From Spizellomyces punctatus DAOM BR117 (Eukaryota > Chytridiomycota > Chytridiomycetes > Spizellomycetales > Spizellomycetaceae): a DNA stretch of 64,000 nt. The DNA lies in NCBI RefSeq assembly GCF_000182565.1, contig NW_015971544.1:370622-434621 (forward strand), in the 5' to 3' direction. Shown here piece by piece: positions 47,059 to 58,976 of this stretch (positions are counted from its first letter, which is position 1; each line of letters begins with the position of its first letter). The notes under the pieces are model-generated. The model was not told where the DNA came from and ran no database searches. It saw only the letters and a program-made list of their open reading frames with translations. Made by a program: the position numbers and the translations under genes.

Positions 47059-48749
47059 ATGATTGCCACTCTCCTCCAGGCTGCGGCATTCTTGGGCGGA
47101 CTCGGAGGGAACTCTGACGAACCCATTCACGATCCGTTCCTAGGAACAGATATCCAGACCGTCCATCCTCCTCGCCTGCACGCTTCCCAACCACAGCAAC
47201 AACAACAACCTCAACAACAACAAGCACCACACCAGCATCTATACCAATCACATTTAGCTCCATGCAGTTCGTTGGAAACTAGCGCTCCTTTGGTGGCCCC
47301 GTCCGCCGAGGCCGTCACAGTTCAACCAGCACTCTTGGACACGCTCCCCACCGTCTCTTTCCTACAACCACCCGCACGCGCGCACCCGCCAACACCGATA
47401 TCCACACTATTAGCTTTTAGAAAGCAGATAAAGAATGACACGGCCGTAGAAGAGAATCTCTTGGATCCTGTCGCTGTGGTGGATTTTGCCCAGGAATTGA
47501 CAGTGCCTGGTGTGGAAGGATTGGATAGCACGTCGCAGATGACTTGTAGTATAGATTTTGAGGTACGTGGTCCTACGGATTCCCGGCGTGCCGTATTTCC
47601 CACCAGAACGACCTATTGACTTTTTTCGTGTNNNNNNNNNNNNNNNNNNNNNNNNNNNNNNNNNNNNNNNNNNNNNNNNNNNNNNNNNNNNNNNNNNNNN
47701 NNNNNNNNNNNNNNNNNNNNNNNNNNNNNNNNNNNNNNNNNNNNNNNNNNNNNNNNNNNNNNNNNNNNNNNNNNNNNNNNNNNNNNNNNNNNNNNNNNNN
47801 NNNNNNNNNNNNNNNNNNNNNNNNNNNNNNNNNNNNNNNNNNNNNNNNNNNNNNNNNNNNNNNNNNNNNNNNNNNNNNNNNNNNNNNNNNNNNNNNNNNN
47901 NNNNNNNNNNNNNNNNNNNNNNNNNNNNNNNNNNNNNNNNNNNNNNNNNNNNNNNNNNNNNNNNNNNNNNNNNNNNNNNNNNNNNNNNNNNNNNNNNNNN
48001 NNNNNNNNNNNNNNNNNNNNNNNNNNNNNNNNNNNNNNNNNNNNNNNNNNNNNNNNNNNNNNNNNNNNNNNNNNNNNNNNNNNNNNNNNNNNNNNNNNNN
48101 NNNNNNNNNNNNNNNNNNNNNNNNNNNNNNNNNNNNNNNNNNNNNNNNNNNNNNNNNNNNNNNNNNNNNNNNNNNNNNNNNNNNNNNNNNNNNNNNNNNN
48201 NNNNNNNNNNNNNNNNNNNNNNNNNNNNNNNNNNNNNTTGACTGCTGAGATTGGAACGCAGTTGATGCGCTTGCAGCGAATATGATGGGGACGGACGGAG
48301 CGCTGTCCGAGACGTTGTTCAGGCCGTGACGGCCTTGTCGATGCTGTTACCGGGAAACGGTAGCCTCATGGGTATGTGTTGTGTTTACGCACAAGAAGAT
48401 TCTAGTCAAATGTTGATCCAGTTGTGTGTTGAACAGCAGGAGACGGTGCGATGACGCAGCAAGCAACCGACATGTCTGCGATTTCTCCAGACCAAAACGC
48501 CACGGCTGCTGCGGTCGCTGCTGCTGCCGCCGCCCTGGTTGCTGGATTCAACGAAACGGCCATGCAGCAGAGTACGGACGCCATGATGACGCAGGACAAT
48601 GAAGCGCAGATGATGGATATTGGGAAAGGTAGCGTATTTGGCGTACGATCCTTCTTGGTAGCATACGTTCCAACCGACTTTATACAACAGGAGACGATAG
48701 TCTAATGGGATCACCGCCACAGAGCATGCAACAAGTAGTGACGGCTTAG
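47059..48749 (+). CDS. Low-complexity protein of unknown function, interrupted by an assembly gap
   Basis: The ATG at 47059 opens MIATLLQAAAFLGGLGGNSD, then a Gln-rich stretch (47191-47222) and Pro-rich sequence. The exon ends at a GTACGT donor near 47562, just before the gap. After the gap, exons ending GTDGALSETLF (uncertain frame), GDGAMTQQATDMSAISPDQN and an Ala run (VAAAAAALVAGF), then GDDSLMGSPPQSMQQVVTA to the stop at 48749, are joined by AG acceptors near 48439 and 48690. No domain is recognised. That the two sides belong to one gene is inferred from strand, composition and proximity. Confidence 0.45.
47632..48237. other. Assembly gap, 606 N
   Basis: A run of N. Its true length is not known from this sequence. 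Confidence 0.99.
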
Positions 48750-48880
48750 ACAATTAGACAACAGCAGGGTGTGGACGATGATACAAAAGACTGACGAATG
48801 TCGTTGAGATTGCATAGTACAGTGACAGTGTCAGTGCAAAAGACACCACAAGGGGACTCTCCAAAATCATGCGAGTGCAG

Positions 48881-48905
48881 TATATATATATATATATATA
48901 TATAT
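48881..48905. repeat. (TA)n microsatellite
   Basis: An uninterrupted TA run of 25 bases. Confidence 0.95.
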
Positions 48906-48961
48906 TCGAAGAATGAAAAGCTATTTTTATGTCTGTACAAGAGAGATGTGTGTAGAATCGC

Positions 48962-49228
48962 TCAAGGACCCAATCCAAACTTGAGCACTCCACCGGCCGT
49001 TAAAGCGTCCGCTACTGCCTGTTTGTCTTTTTCATCTTGTGTTGCAGAGGGTTTGTTGTCGTGACTGGCATTATGAGGTTGCGTGTGGGAGGGTTTGGAA
49101 GTTGTTGACGTGCTGGCTTGTTGACCAGTTTGTTGCTTGTTTTGAGCTGCATGCAGTGATTGTTTGGTATTCGAATCTTTTACTGCCATTGAAAGCCAAG
49201 TCTTACCTGATGTATTCGCCTTGTCCAT
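48962..49228 (-). CDS. Small hypothetical protein (88 aa), doubtful
   Basis: The ATG at 49228 opens an 88-residue frame: a Ser/Thr/Gln/His-rich middle (STSTTSKPSHTQPHN) and a more regular end, EKDKQAVADALTAGGVLKFG. Composition is protein-like rather than an antisense shadow, and no gene overlaps it. A GTAAG sits after codon 8. No family is recognised. Confidence 0.35.
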   Translation of the reverse strand: MDKANTSGKTWLSMAVKDSNTKQSLHAAQNKQQTGQQASTSTTSKPSHTQPHNASHDNKPSATQDEKDKQAVADALTAGGVLKFGLGP

Positions 49229-49898
49229 TGTTTTTGTTTTTACAAGTGTTAAAACCAGTGGATTTCTCCCTTTATATCAACTGATACCCGCTTACATAAT
49301 GCGTGACATCATGTCAGGAGGTGTGACCCGTTGGGAGACCACGGACACAGAGGGAGTGTGATGTGGAAGTCCTTTTGCTTTTTTATTTATTGGATTTTGG
49401 TGAGTGACATTTTATGGGGTTTTGTGAGGATTGTTGGATCAGTGTCAAGATGTGATTGTTAAGGATTTTTCTTTTTTTGGGGGGTGTGTGAGGTTTGCTT
49501 TGTTGGATGATCATCAAAAAGGAGTTGAGTGGTTGGGTTGGTTGGTGGTTAGCAAGAGTGATTGACAGCAGCAACATCAGCAGCAATAGGAAAACAAAGC
49601 GAGTCACGCCTATTATTTCAACAGATGCCGACTGCGCAGGGGGAATCGATGTCGGTCAGCAAAAATGTGAGCTCAGCCCTCCAAATCCCCGGTGCTGCAA
49701 AAGGGGAAAATAGGGGGATAAATAGGTCGCTTTTGGGACAATGATCGTGGTCTCTTCTTTACTTTAAACTGTCCTTTTCTTGTGCGCGGCCACTAGATGT
49801 ACAGCTCAATTGTTTACCAACACACTTGTGTTGTCAGCAAGATAGGCCGTCTTTACAGGTTTGTTGTAAATTGCCATGTGACGGGTATTGATAAAAGT

Positions 49899-49922
49899 GA
49901 CGACGACGACGACGACGACGAC
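49899..49922. repeat. (GAC)n microsatellite
   Basis: Eight GAC units without interruption. Confidence 0.95.
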
Positions 49923-50586
49923 GGGGAAAACACCAAAAACACAGCGCAAAAAAACGCAGACAGGAGTAAACTGGTACCCTTTTTTTGCGGAGGACTCGTA
50001 GGAGGGTTTAAACGCGTTCGGACACTCTAGTGTTCGCTTTTTTTTAAATTTGGGCATCAACAACCTTTTTGGAGCGACTTGCGCAAGTCATGGACAGTCC
50101 CCCCCTTCTCCAAAGGACTCTGCGGGTTTTGCGGAGGGGGGAACCTTGCAAGGAGCAGCCAAGAAAACAAACAACAACAACAACAGACAGGAGGAGGAAG
50201 AGATTTGGACTTTTTTGTGGGAGGGCGGTCGTCTCTCCTTTTTTCTTTTGTTTTTTGATTTGTGATTTGCCGCTTGGGCGGATGTTTGCGAGTTGAATGG
50301 ATTTCTTATAAGTTGGGTTTTCTGGAGGGGGAACTTGTTGCCCTTGACTTTCCCTTCTGTCGTATTCCTTACTGCTTCTCCTTGACAAAAAGTGTTCCTT
50401 TTTGACCCCCATTAACTGTTATTTTATGGAATTTTGACACTTTTCCCAAACTTTTGGTTTCTTCTTTTTTTGTTAAATGATCGATTGCATGCATCAGGAG
50501 CTTTCTGCGTTGCTCTTACATCTGTCAAAGTAAAACGATTTAAGGCACCTTTACTTTGTTTGCCGGTTTTCATTACAATTACAGAT

Positions 50587-51662
50587 ATGGTTGATCCGTA
50601 CTTTCCCCCACCACCTATTCCTCGTCCTTCTGCTGCCCCTCCAGCAGACGGTCCGGTTCCTTCCCCGTCACAGCACTCTTGTGCACACATGTATACCTTT
50701 CAGATACCCACCTGTAAGTCCCCCTTTTGTAGCAATGAAAACGGGTTCACTCTACATTTGACACTTTTAAACATGCCATAGATTATCCAGGACATCATCG
50801 ACCACCAGCGGACTACTCGACCGCTCACCCACTCTACCGCACCATCAACATGGCCGAAAAACGAGCCTACCACAATGCAACCGAACGAGCCCGACGAGAG
50901 AACCTCAACAGTCGATTCCAAGAACTCGCTCAATCCCTCCCGTCACTCGCCAATGTCCGGAAACCTTCCAAATCCGTCATTGTGAACCATTCTCTCAGTT
51001 TTGTCCAAGATGTCAAGAGGAGATTGGAGATCAAGGATCGTGCGCTCGAGACATTGAGAAACAGAAACGAAGGATTGCGAAACGAAGTGAATAGATTGAG
51101 AAGTCTGTTGGGTATACCCTCCTCCGCAGACCCACTTGAAGAATTGGACGAAGATTTACAGGATAAAGAAACGAGTGCTAGTGTATCCACTAATATCGTA
51201 TTACCCGGCGATACACTCCCCAAACCCAATAACCAAACTAAAATCAAACCCATCACCATCAAAACCGATACTTTTGAGCACGAAAGCGATAATGACGAAC
51301 CACCATCCGGAACGGATACACTTGATATGGAGATACCCTCACCCACCGATACATCCCTTCCATACCCACCCCCATCTCTTTTAGTCCCAGATTTATACCC
51401 AACGTATCCCCAACGTCCCATAGACCCCTTGATCATTCAAGAAGAATATACCACACGCGAAACACCTACACCACCCAACGGAACACCCATTCTCGGAACA
51501 CAACATCAAGAATATACAGAGCTTCCATTTCCTAGTATCCAGAAATGGGAGAATGAACATAATGGGGCTTTTGCTATGCGGAGAGCGTATTCGTTTGATG
51601 CGGCTTATTTACCTGGTATGCAGGCTGTCATGGGGTCCATGGCTACCCAAGAGAGGTTTTGA
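50587..51662 (+). CDS. bHLH transcription factor
   Basis: 335 residues; exons 50587-50713 and 50782-51662 join in phase 1 (1008 nt). A Pro-rich N-terminus precedes the basic helix-loop-helix: basic part AYHNATERARRENLNSRF with the H-E-R residues that read E-boxes (His, Glu and Arg of HNATERARR), helix 1 LNSRFQELAQSLP, loop NVRKPSKS and helix 2 VIVNHSLSFVQDVKRRLEIK. A leucine-zipper-like extension follows (LETLRNRNEGLRNEVNRLRS). The remainder is acidic and Pro/Thr-rich, probably an activation region. Target genes unknown. Confidence 0.93.
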
Positions 51663-51677
51663 AGAGTTTTGGTTTTT

Positions 51678-51713
51678 GGGGGGGGGGGGGGGTAAAAAAA
51701 AAAGGGGGGGGGG
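51678..51713 (+). repeat. G15 - A10 - G10 homopolymer block after a stop codon
   Basis: G at 51678-51692, then TA10, then G at 51704-51713, starting 16 nt after the bHLH stop. Homopolymer lengths may be affected by sequencing error. Confidence 0.85.
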
Positions 51714-51932
51714 TTTTGGAAAATTTGTATTTTTTCTTTTGTTTTTTGTACATGAAGGAGAAAAACGCTTTTGGTTATTTTTTTTTTTGTGGACTTTATG
51801 GGTATCGGTCGTATTTTGGACACTTTATGTTGGGGATTGCTACTTTTGTGTGGCTATCGGATTAAGATATAATTCTTGGGCGATAAATTACATTACGAAA
51901 TAATGTACAGTTGCAAAAAAAAAATAAAGGCT

Positions 51933-52931
51933 TTATAACTCTCGGACATTACTGTCTTCTCCATCTTGCTCTCCTATTCGGTCCATACTTTGCAATTTGG
52001 ATTTTAAATACTCGGTTTGATCTCGTGTTAGACCAAAGGACTCGAGAACTCTTTCATCTGGTACTTGGTCTCCACATTCTTGTTCTAGTTGTTCTATACG
52101 CTTGTCAAGGGATGCGAGTACCACTGATGCATTTCGTTCGGTAATGGGCGTTGGGAGACGTTGTGATCGGGTTAGGAGATATCGAGCGTGGGTGAGGGAG
52201 AGGAGTGCCCATGGTTTACATTCTTTGGAAAGGGAAAGGATGGCAGCAATTTCTTGCCAGGCGTTCGGGTCGTTTGTTCTAATGTTTAAATACGTGATGA
52301 ACCGGTCGAGTGCCTTTACTGGTCGATGATTAAGACGGAGAAGATGGGCTCGAAAGAAAAGTTGTCCGGGTTCCTTGGACATCTTGAACCTTCATGAGCG
52401 ATACACCACATTATTAGGATAAACCCAATATGCACCAACCTCTAGCGGCTCGGTAATCAGTAGAGCTTGATCCACTCGTCCAAGCTTTAATGCACATCTC
52501 CCAGCAATTTCTAGTGCCTCCCCCGCTTTCATGGGTTTCGGTAACGCCGAATTGAGGTGAAGGTATTCGAGGGAGAGAGAAAGGGCAGCATCATAGTTTT
52601 TATAAAGATAGTGGTGTTCCATGGCATTAACGAGTTCATTTGGACCCAGTTTTGTATTGAAGCGTTTTGAGAGTGGGTCAGGATTTTTATGAAACCACTA
52701 ATATGGTCTGTGTTTGAGTATTATTCCGCAGGTGCAACGGACAATGCATATTTAATAGGCACTTACACCATCCAATGTGGCATTCATTCGATAGGACCAG
52801 TCAATAAAATGTCGTTGTCGTTTGGGTGCGACAGGTTCGTCTGCTTGGAGGATTTGGAAAAGCCATTCGTCATCCTCTGCAAATTGGAATAGCCCATGAC
52901 TTTCGACCGCCGTGTCCTCTTGTACTTGCAT
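51933..52931 (-). CDS. TPR-like protein, C8orf76-like
   Basis: Three exons read from 52931: an N-terminal part (WLFQILQADEPVAPKRQRHF), then WFHKNPDPLSKRFNTKLGPN with helical repeats (YKNYDAALSLSLEYLHLN; EIAGRCALKLGRVDQALLI), then FFRAHLLRLNHRPVKALDRF with ITYLNIRTNDPNAWQEIAAI. The order W-F, then a repeat pair, then 'xxNxPNAWxxIA' resembles the poorly characterised animal C8orf76 family. Function unknown. The first ATG is at 52931; an upstream exon is possible. The second intron has an unusual GTTGGT donor near 52443. Confidence 0.6.
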
Positions 52932-53860
52932 TCCCTCAAGACCCAAACCCTAATCTCAACAAAGGTTCCCTTGAACAGATCTCTCTACACATGCGTTTCC
53001 GGACAGCCCAAAAACCGCCTTGTCCAAATGCACGTGACTGTCAATTTGGGGTCATCTCTTGGGGGGTGTTTGGGTTGTGGGTTCACCTTTAAGTGCTTTT
53101 CCTAGTTTTTTGTTGTTTGTTTCCTCTTTACATTCGGCACTTGCAGAAGGTTACATACGGACGAGTTGTTTTATTTTGCAAGACTGGACGATAACTGGAG
53201 GTGGGCTATACCATTTTGTGTGAGGAGATGGCGGAGATGGGGACTATCGCTGTTGGTTGGAAAAAACGGGCGTTTTTCAAAGGGAGGGAACCTATGTCGT
53301 TTTTTTCAAATGATGATGGATGAGGGTGGAGTGTTTCTCTGGGTTTGGAGGAAGGTGTTGCATCGAATGGGATGGTGGATGGAAACAAGAGCCCTAAAGT
53401 CCTGGTAGACTGCAGTTCAACCACGAGGCAGGGGCCATTTTTCGGAAATTTTTGGATTATTTGGGATATGTGGATGTTTGCGTGTGTGGATGTTGACATG
53501 CCTAAAAGTGTTCTTGCCAGATGGATTAACTTTTTCGATTTTGTGTGCAGAGTGCCTAAGTTCGCCTCCATATCAAAAGCGATACATTGTAGCTGTGGAC
53601 AAAGAGCGCTGTATATAGTTTAGCATTTTGGTGAGTGGTTTTCCGAGTATTGTGGCAGAATACTCTGTATTCCGCAAATGTTATCAAGCCGGGCAAAAAC
53701 GGGTTCCCTTGTGTTGACGTGTTATTAATAATGCCGCCTCGCGTTTATGCTTTTTAGCAGTATCTCGCGGGCCCCTTTTCAATTCATTCGTTGCAAGCAA
53801 AATACGAAAATCTTTGCATAAAGGCCGGGTGAAAAAGCCATCGCGACTCATGCTCAAGTC
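52932..53860. other. Intergenic region, no gene recognised
   Basis: G/T-rich spacer between the divergent TPR-like (-) and PHD (+) genes. An ATG-initiated 121-codon frame (53571-53206, -) exists but has no recognised domain. Confidence 0.45.
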
Positions 53861-56800
53861 ATGATCACACATGTTGATCCTAAACACCAAAACTTGGACG
53901 ACAGCCCCTCTATACAAAAACACGGATACAGTAGATCTGCGCATTGTCGGACTGGTGGTGCTGCTACTCAGCGTGGCGTCTCGGTCGACATGGATCGGAA
54001 ACAGGGCCTTGTACGGGAAATTGTGGTGAACCCAGATGGATCGTTGGGGGAGAGCGTTTTAGTGCCTAAACCTTTGGGCATACATGAGGCAGACCTTTTA
54101 GTTGATGCAAGACATATACCCGCCGATTCGGCAGCCTTGAATTCTGTACAGAGTCTTGGTCGTCCGCGCCAACCTTCTCGGTCTCCTCACACGACGCCCG
54201 AGACCTCAAATGGCGCCCACGCCCCGGATAATAGACGAAGATGGCAGGAAAGAAACCTCAATGGCCAGATAATGCAAGCTAGATTGAAGCCTTCACCGGG
54301 ATCGATTGTTACGGCTAAATCTCAAGCATCCCCGTTTTTGGACTCGGATTCGGATGTTTCGCCCATGTCCGCCATTCCACCCATTTCGGAATCGGATGTA
54401 TCCTCTGGGACATCCGATCGAATACCAAGTGCTGGTGCACTCGAGTATACCATCCCAAGAACAGTGTCTCAAACAGCACCACTCGGAACAGCCACGGATG
54501 GGTGTGGCGCATTGAGCAAATCCGACAATGGACTGACAGATTCGACTGCATCTATGGCGAGTGAGAACCTTGGACACTTGAAGCGGTCTCGACGTGGTGT
54601 ACAGCAAAGTTTGCCACATTCGGAACCGGCTCGAGGTCCTTCTCGGAGGTTGCGAAATTTGTCTGATCCTGCTTCCCCTCCTTTACCCGGTTTCCCGTCG
54701 AAAAGAGAAAAATTGGGGAATGTAACTAGTCTGCGGTATGTCATTGCATGTTAAACCTATAAGACAAGTGTATGTAGATAACGCTGAACCTTTTTTTTTG
54801 GCTTCAAAGACATCAAGAAGAGTGTACGGTTAGTTCGGGATCCGAAGAGCACCCCGCTCCGACCGCAACACCCTCTACATCTACCTCAAGACCGCCAGGG
54901 AACCAAAAGCCAAACAAGCCCAAAGAACCACCAACTACACCTGCCAATACGGATGTCAGAGACGATACACTTGGGGACGCAGAGAACACATCAACGAAAC
55001 GCCCAAAATCATCCAAAAAGTCCAAAACAAACTCTAGTAAGACGGAAACGGGGCCTACCAAGTGGAATGGGGTGTATGTTCCTGCTGGGCTTGCGAATCC
55101 ATTTGCAAAGCGCCCCGTATCGGGTGGACGGGAGGATATGGAACTTTCGGGGGATGTAGATATGATACGGTTTGGAAGGGTGGAGAATGAGAGTCTTTTG
55201 CCTGAAGGAGTTCATCAGAGGTGGGTGTGGTTTTATGTTTTGGTTGTTGGATTTGTGAATTCTGATTGGCGTGAAAACTTGTATAGCTCAGAGATGTCTA
55301 GGCGCGATAGTTTATCCAATGGCACAGGCCCCCCAAGTGACACCTCAACCGTTCGAAGTGTGAAGGATGCAGGTGGTAGCTCTCCGCCGAGACATTCTTC
55401 CCGCTTGGGTGTTGGGGAGAAAGATACTGATGAGCTAAAGGTGAGATACTCGCTGGAAAAAGGATCCGACATTGACTGATCTATATGTTTCCTGATATAG
55501 ACACAGCACAACGATGACCACTGCTCTGCGTGCTTGGGTCGTGGTCGACTACTCTGTTGTGATTCTTGTCCGAGGGCATTCCATTTTCATTGTGTAGAGG
55601 AGGGATTTGAAAGTGTTGAGGATGTGCCGGAGGAAAGTTGGGAGTGTAGAAATTGTCGTGCTAAAAAGGTAAGCATCACCAAATGTCTCTCATGCGTGAC
55701 TCAAGGAGCTGACTGAGCTTTGGTTTGTTAGCGACGAGTGGCACTGGGTATGAGCAAGAAGGGAAAGAAACCCCGACCATCACTACCCCCGTTTTCCGGC
55801 ACGCCTACAACAAAGACGGGGATCTTTGAACCGCTCCTACAAGCACTCGACGGAATGAATCCCAGAGTTTTTGAGCTACCCCGAGAGATTACAACGAGTT
55901 TTGAAAATGTTTTTGCGCATCCCATTACAGGGGCTTTTGTAGATACCCGCGAGATTGAAGTTGCTCGACATGGCAAATCTCTCAAACCCAGTCGCAAGGG
56001 GATTGTCACAGGTGCGGGCACCGTAGTAGGAGAGGGGCCCATTGAAACTCGACGACCTGGCGAACTGCACTGCTGCTTCAAATGCGGCAAGACTGGGTTG
56101 AAAATCATACAAACCTCGTTTCTGTCATCCCATTCTGTCCCTCAACCCCGATCTTGCTTTGGTCGACCTCAAGCCGTCCGAACGGAGCTCGTGAAATGCG
56201 ACTATTGTCCCCTTTATTGGCATTTGGACTGTCTGGATCCGCCTTTGACTGGCGTTCCCCCCGAACTGAAAGAGGATGAAAAAGAAGTAGTGGACGTTGG
56301 AACGTGGAATCAATTGAGGATAAGAACCTGGGGACCGAGCGCAGCGTTAGAAATGGATGGACTTGAAAAGACCAAACCAAACAAACCGCGAGCAGAAATT
56401 GGTAATGTACAAAATGGGGAAGAGGATGGTGCGTCTGGAAGCAAAAAGAGTACACAAGCTTCTGGCCGCGCGGAGGCGGGTATGATTCAGCTGAGGAAAA
56501 AGTGGATGTGTCCTTGTCATGTGGATTGGTCGTTGCCAAAGTTGAGGATAAATAGTGGGTGGAAGTGGGTTGAGGTTACGGTGGACGACAACAAGTCGGA
56601 AGAAAAAGCCGTGACTAAAGCTGTGACTCCGAGCAAACGATCGGCAGAGGGAATTTCGGAGGGAAAGGGCCATGCGGATCCTTTGGGTTCTGCCAAGAAG
56701 GTCCGTACTGGGTCAGTAAACTTGAGTAGCAAAGACGTGGAAGATGGCCACAGCAAGAGCAAAAGTACACCAGTGGTAAAGAAAGAGACGACTCAACCGG

Positions 56801-57646
56801 ACCCACACCCAAAGATAATCACAAACGTCAGTCGAAACAATGGATACATTGAAGTTATTAACGACCCGGCAACGAATGATCACTACTCGGGCTTTTCACC
56901 CTTTAAACCCAAGCGCCAACAAAAACGCAAGGAACGTGATGAAGAAGAGCTGGAATTTGGTGGCGTCAAGTACCGGTTACCGGAACGCCGCATCAAACTC
57001 GACTTTATCGACCGCGTACACAGCTTGAAAGACCTACGCACCGACGACCGAGTTCTAAACGACAAGAAAGTGGTACGCAGGAAGGTGAACGGCGAGTGGG
57101 AGTTTGATAGCGAATGGCTCGAAGGCAAATTTGGAGCTGTTGGACGGAGCTTTCGTAGCAGAATTGGAGAGCTGTACCATTCTCAGAACGTGGAGGCTAC
57201 ATTTGGTGGGAGTGTGCTCGGATATGCCGCCGTTGTTGCGGAACCCGGGGTTGCGGAGAAATATGCGGGGGAAATGCGGGCTACGGATGAAGAGGCCCAG
57301 GAGGTAGGTTCTCATTACTGTACTATCGCTTTGCATCCCGAATACAGTGCTGACTGATGACTGATTCCCGCGATATTTGCAGTGGTTACAGTCGGTCACA
57401 ATGATGCAAACCGAGCTAGCCCACCTTTTAAATATGCGACGAGCAGCAAATTCATTCCAAGCACTCACGACAAATCCATCACCAACAGTCAATGGCACCG
57501 ACACCAAAACTCCAAGCTCGCCCAAAGTACAAACACAACCTAAAAGTGATTGCACCCCGCCAAATGAAAACGAAACGATTCTTTTGCGGAGGGATGATCC
57601 TGATTGGGTGGCTTTTTGTCAATGGCGACAAGAACAACGGGGTTGA
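53861..57646 (+). CDS. RCO1: Double PHD-finger protein, Rco1/PHF12-like (Rpd3S-type histone deacetylase subunit)
   Basis: Probable nuclear scaffold of a Sin3/Rpd3 small complex that suppresses cryptic transcription in gene bodies. A long Ser-rich N-terminus (53861 to about 55200) precedes PHD1, whose Cys4-His-Cys3 pattern is visible in HCSACLGRGRLLCCDSCPRA, FHFHC and WECRNC. Then comes the segment ELPREITTSFENVFAHPITG, shared by Rco1 and PHF12. PHD2 runs from CCFKCGKTG through CDYCPLYWHLDCLDPPLTG to the distal MCPCHVDW, with an insert of about 90 residues between. Basic and acidic regions follow and the last exon ends WVAFCQWRQEQRG. About seven exons. The start ATG at 53861 is the first in frame; the exact 5' end is less certain. 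Confidence 0.87.
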
Positions 57647-58095
57647 AATGGACTCTTTTTTTTTTTGCATGCATGTCCACCATTTTTTTTGTGTGTGTGT
57701 GTATTGCTATGGATTTTTTTTTATATTTATTGGAATGAATGAGTTGCTCTTTTTGAAATTTTTTTTGTAAGTGGATGATGCAGAGATGCCAGCTGCTTGG
57801 AAGATGGTTTTTTTGGAGCGAGTACCAGGAAACTCACTATGATGTTATCATCACCTCCCCTGCATTGGAGGTCAATCAAAAAGTTCTAAAGCCTCAAGTC
57901 TTTTTGCGGGAGTCTAAGTGGTGGAGAAATGCCAGTCAATTTGTTAATTACTCCGCAAGAGCAACTTATGATTTTTGGCACTGCATCATGCGAGTTGCGT
58001 GGCGCATTTGTAATTGCAAAGCCAAGCAGGAATGATATAAACGCTGCTAGCATTTTTCATCTCTTTCACTTTAAGTTTTGTTCAAAAAGTCCATC
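57647..58095. other. Intergenic region, no gene seen
   Basis: Rich in T runs, with a (GT)6 tract at 57691-57702. It holds the Rco1-like 3' UTR and the DUF427 promoter. Confidence 0.5.
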
Positions 58096-58650
58096 ATGCC
58101 TCAAGCGGAATGGAACGGTGTCGGTGAGTATTTAGCACTAGACCATTTTCTTTTGCTTTGCTGACTGGCGAGACATTGGGCAGTACTCGCCCAATCAGAC
58201 AAGTACGAAACAGTTGAAAACAACATTTACGTGCGTATCTTGATAATCCTCCACAACATGGCCGCTTTACAAAAAACTGAACAGTTTCCGTAAATGACCC
58301 AGTTTCCTCCTGACTCTATTCGTAAAGAATACTTTAAACCCAGCGCAACGCACAGTACTTGTCCTTGGAAAGGCGGTATGGCTTTCATTGGTTACAGCTG
58401 AACTACATTGGATCATGACGCTTTCTTTGCTACGATAGTCGCCAGTTACTACACTCTAGTGGTCAATGGTAAAGAAAATAAGGACGCTGCATGGTTTTAT
58501 CCGGACCCGAAACCTGCTGCCAAAAATATCGCAGGATATATTGCCTTTTGGAAGGTGAGTACCGATCAACGGTTTTTTTTGGACAAATAAAAAAACAGCA
58601 CAAGACTGACAACTCTTTTGTTTTTGAAGGGTGTTCAAGTGACGCCTTAG
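58096..58650 (+). CDS. DUF427 family protein
   Basis: Small protein of 94 residues from five exons (58096-58123, 58184-58230, 58303-58375, 58439-58554, 58630-58650; total 285 nt, all phases consistent). It covers a single DUF427 domain: EWNGVVLAQSDKYETVENNI, YFPPDSIRKEYFKPSATHST, CPWKG, ASYYTLVVNGKENKDAAWFY, PDPKPAAKNIAGYIAFWKGV. The family is widespread in bacteria and fungi and its biochemical role is not established. It is too fragmented to be seen as one open frame; recognition rests on the assembled exons. Confidence 0.93.
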
Positions 58651-58976
58651 GTCTTGTTGGCTGCGCATGATGTGTTGATGATTACATAATACGACCTGAA
58701 GGATCGTGTGTCGTGTTCAGCTCGACCCGCATCGTCTTTTTTTTTTATATCTCCGTTTTGCAGTTTTGGGATCCCTGAACCCTTTTTGATGTCTTACTTT
58801 TTTTTATTTTTGGAAACTTTGGACTGCATCTTGAACGGAGATGTAATGTACTATAAAAAAACATAAAGGTTTTTTTACAAGTCGGACAATGAGAGTGTGC
58901 TTTAAGCCGTCCCGTCCTTAATCTTTTAGACAGGCCAGAGTTTATCGGCGTGTTTACTTTCTCTTTTGCCCACAAA
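58651..58976. other. Intergenic region, no gene seen
   Basis: T-rich spacer with poly-T runs near 58738-58746 and 58797-58805. No feature is visible. Confidence 0.5.

Larger units (their letters stand above)
48750..50586. other. Intergenic region with microsatellites and one doubtful ORF
   Basis: It contains (TA)12 at 48881-48905, (GAC)8 at 49899-49922, several T/G-rich tracts and the doubtful ORF listed separately. The promoter of the bHLH gene must lie at the right end. Confidence 0.5.

Noticed and set aside
50044-50412. 122-codon minus-strand ATG frame
   Set aside because: Lies in homopolymer-rich spacer, with low-complexity Lys, Ser and Val runs; no recognisable domain or splice support.
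53206-53571. 121-codon minus-strand ATG frame
   Set aside because: No recognisable domain; overlaps an equally open plus-strand frame; kept only as a note in the intergenic entry.
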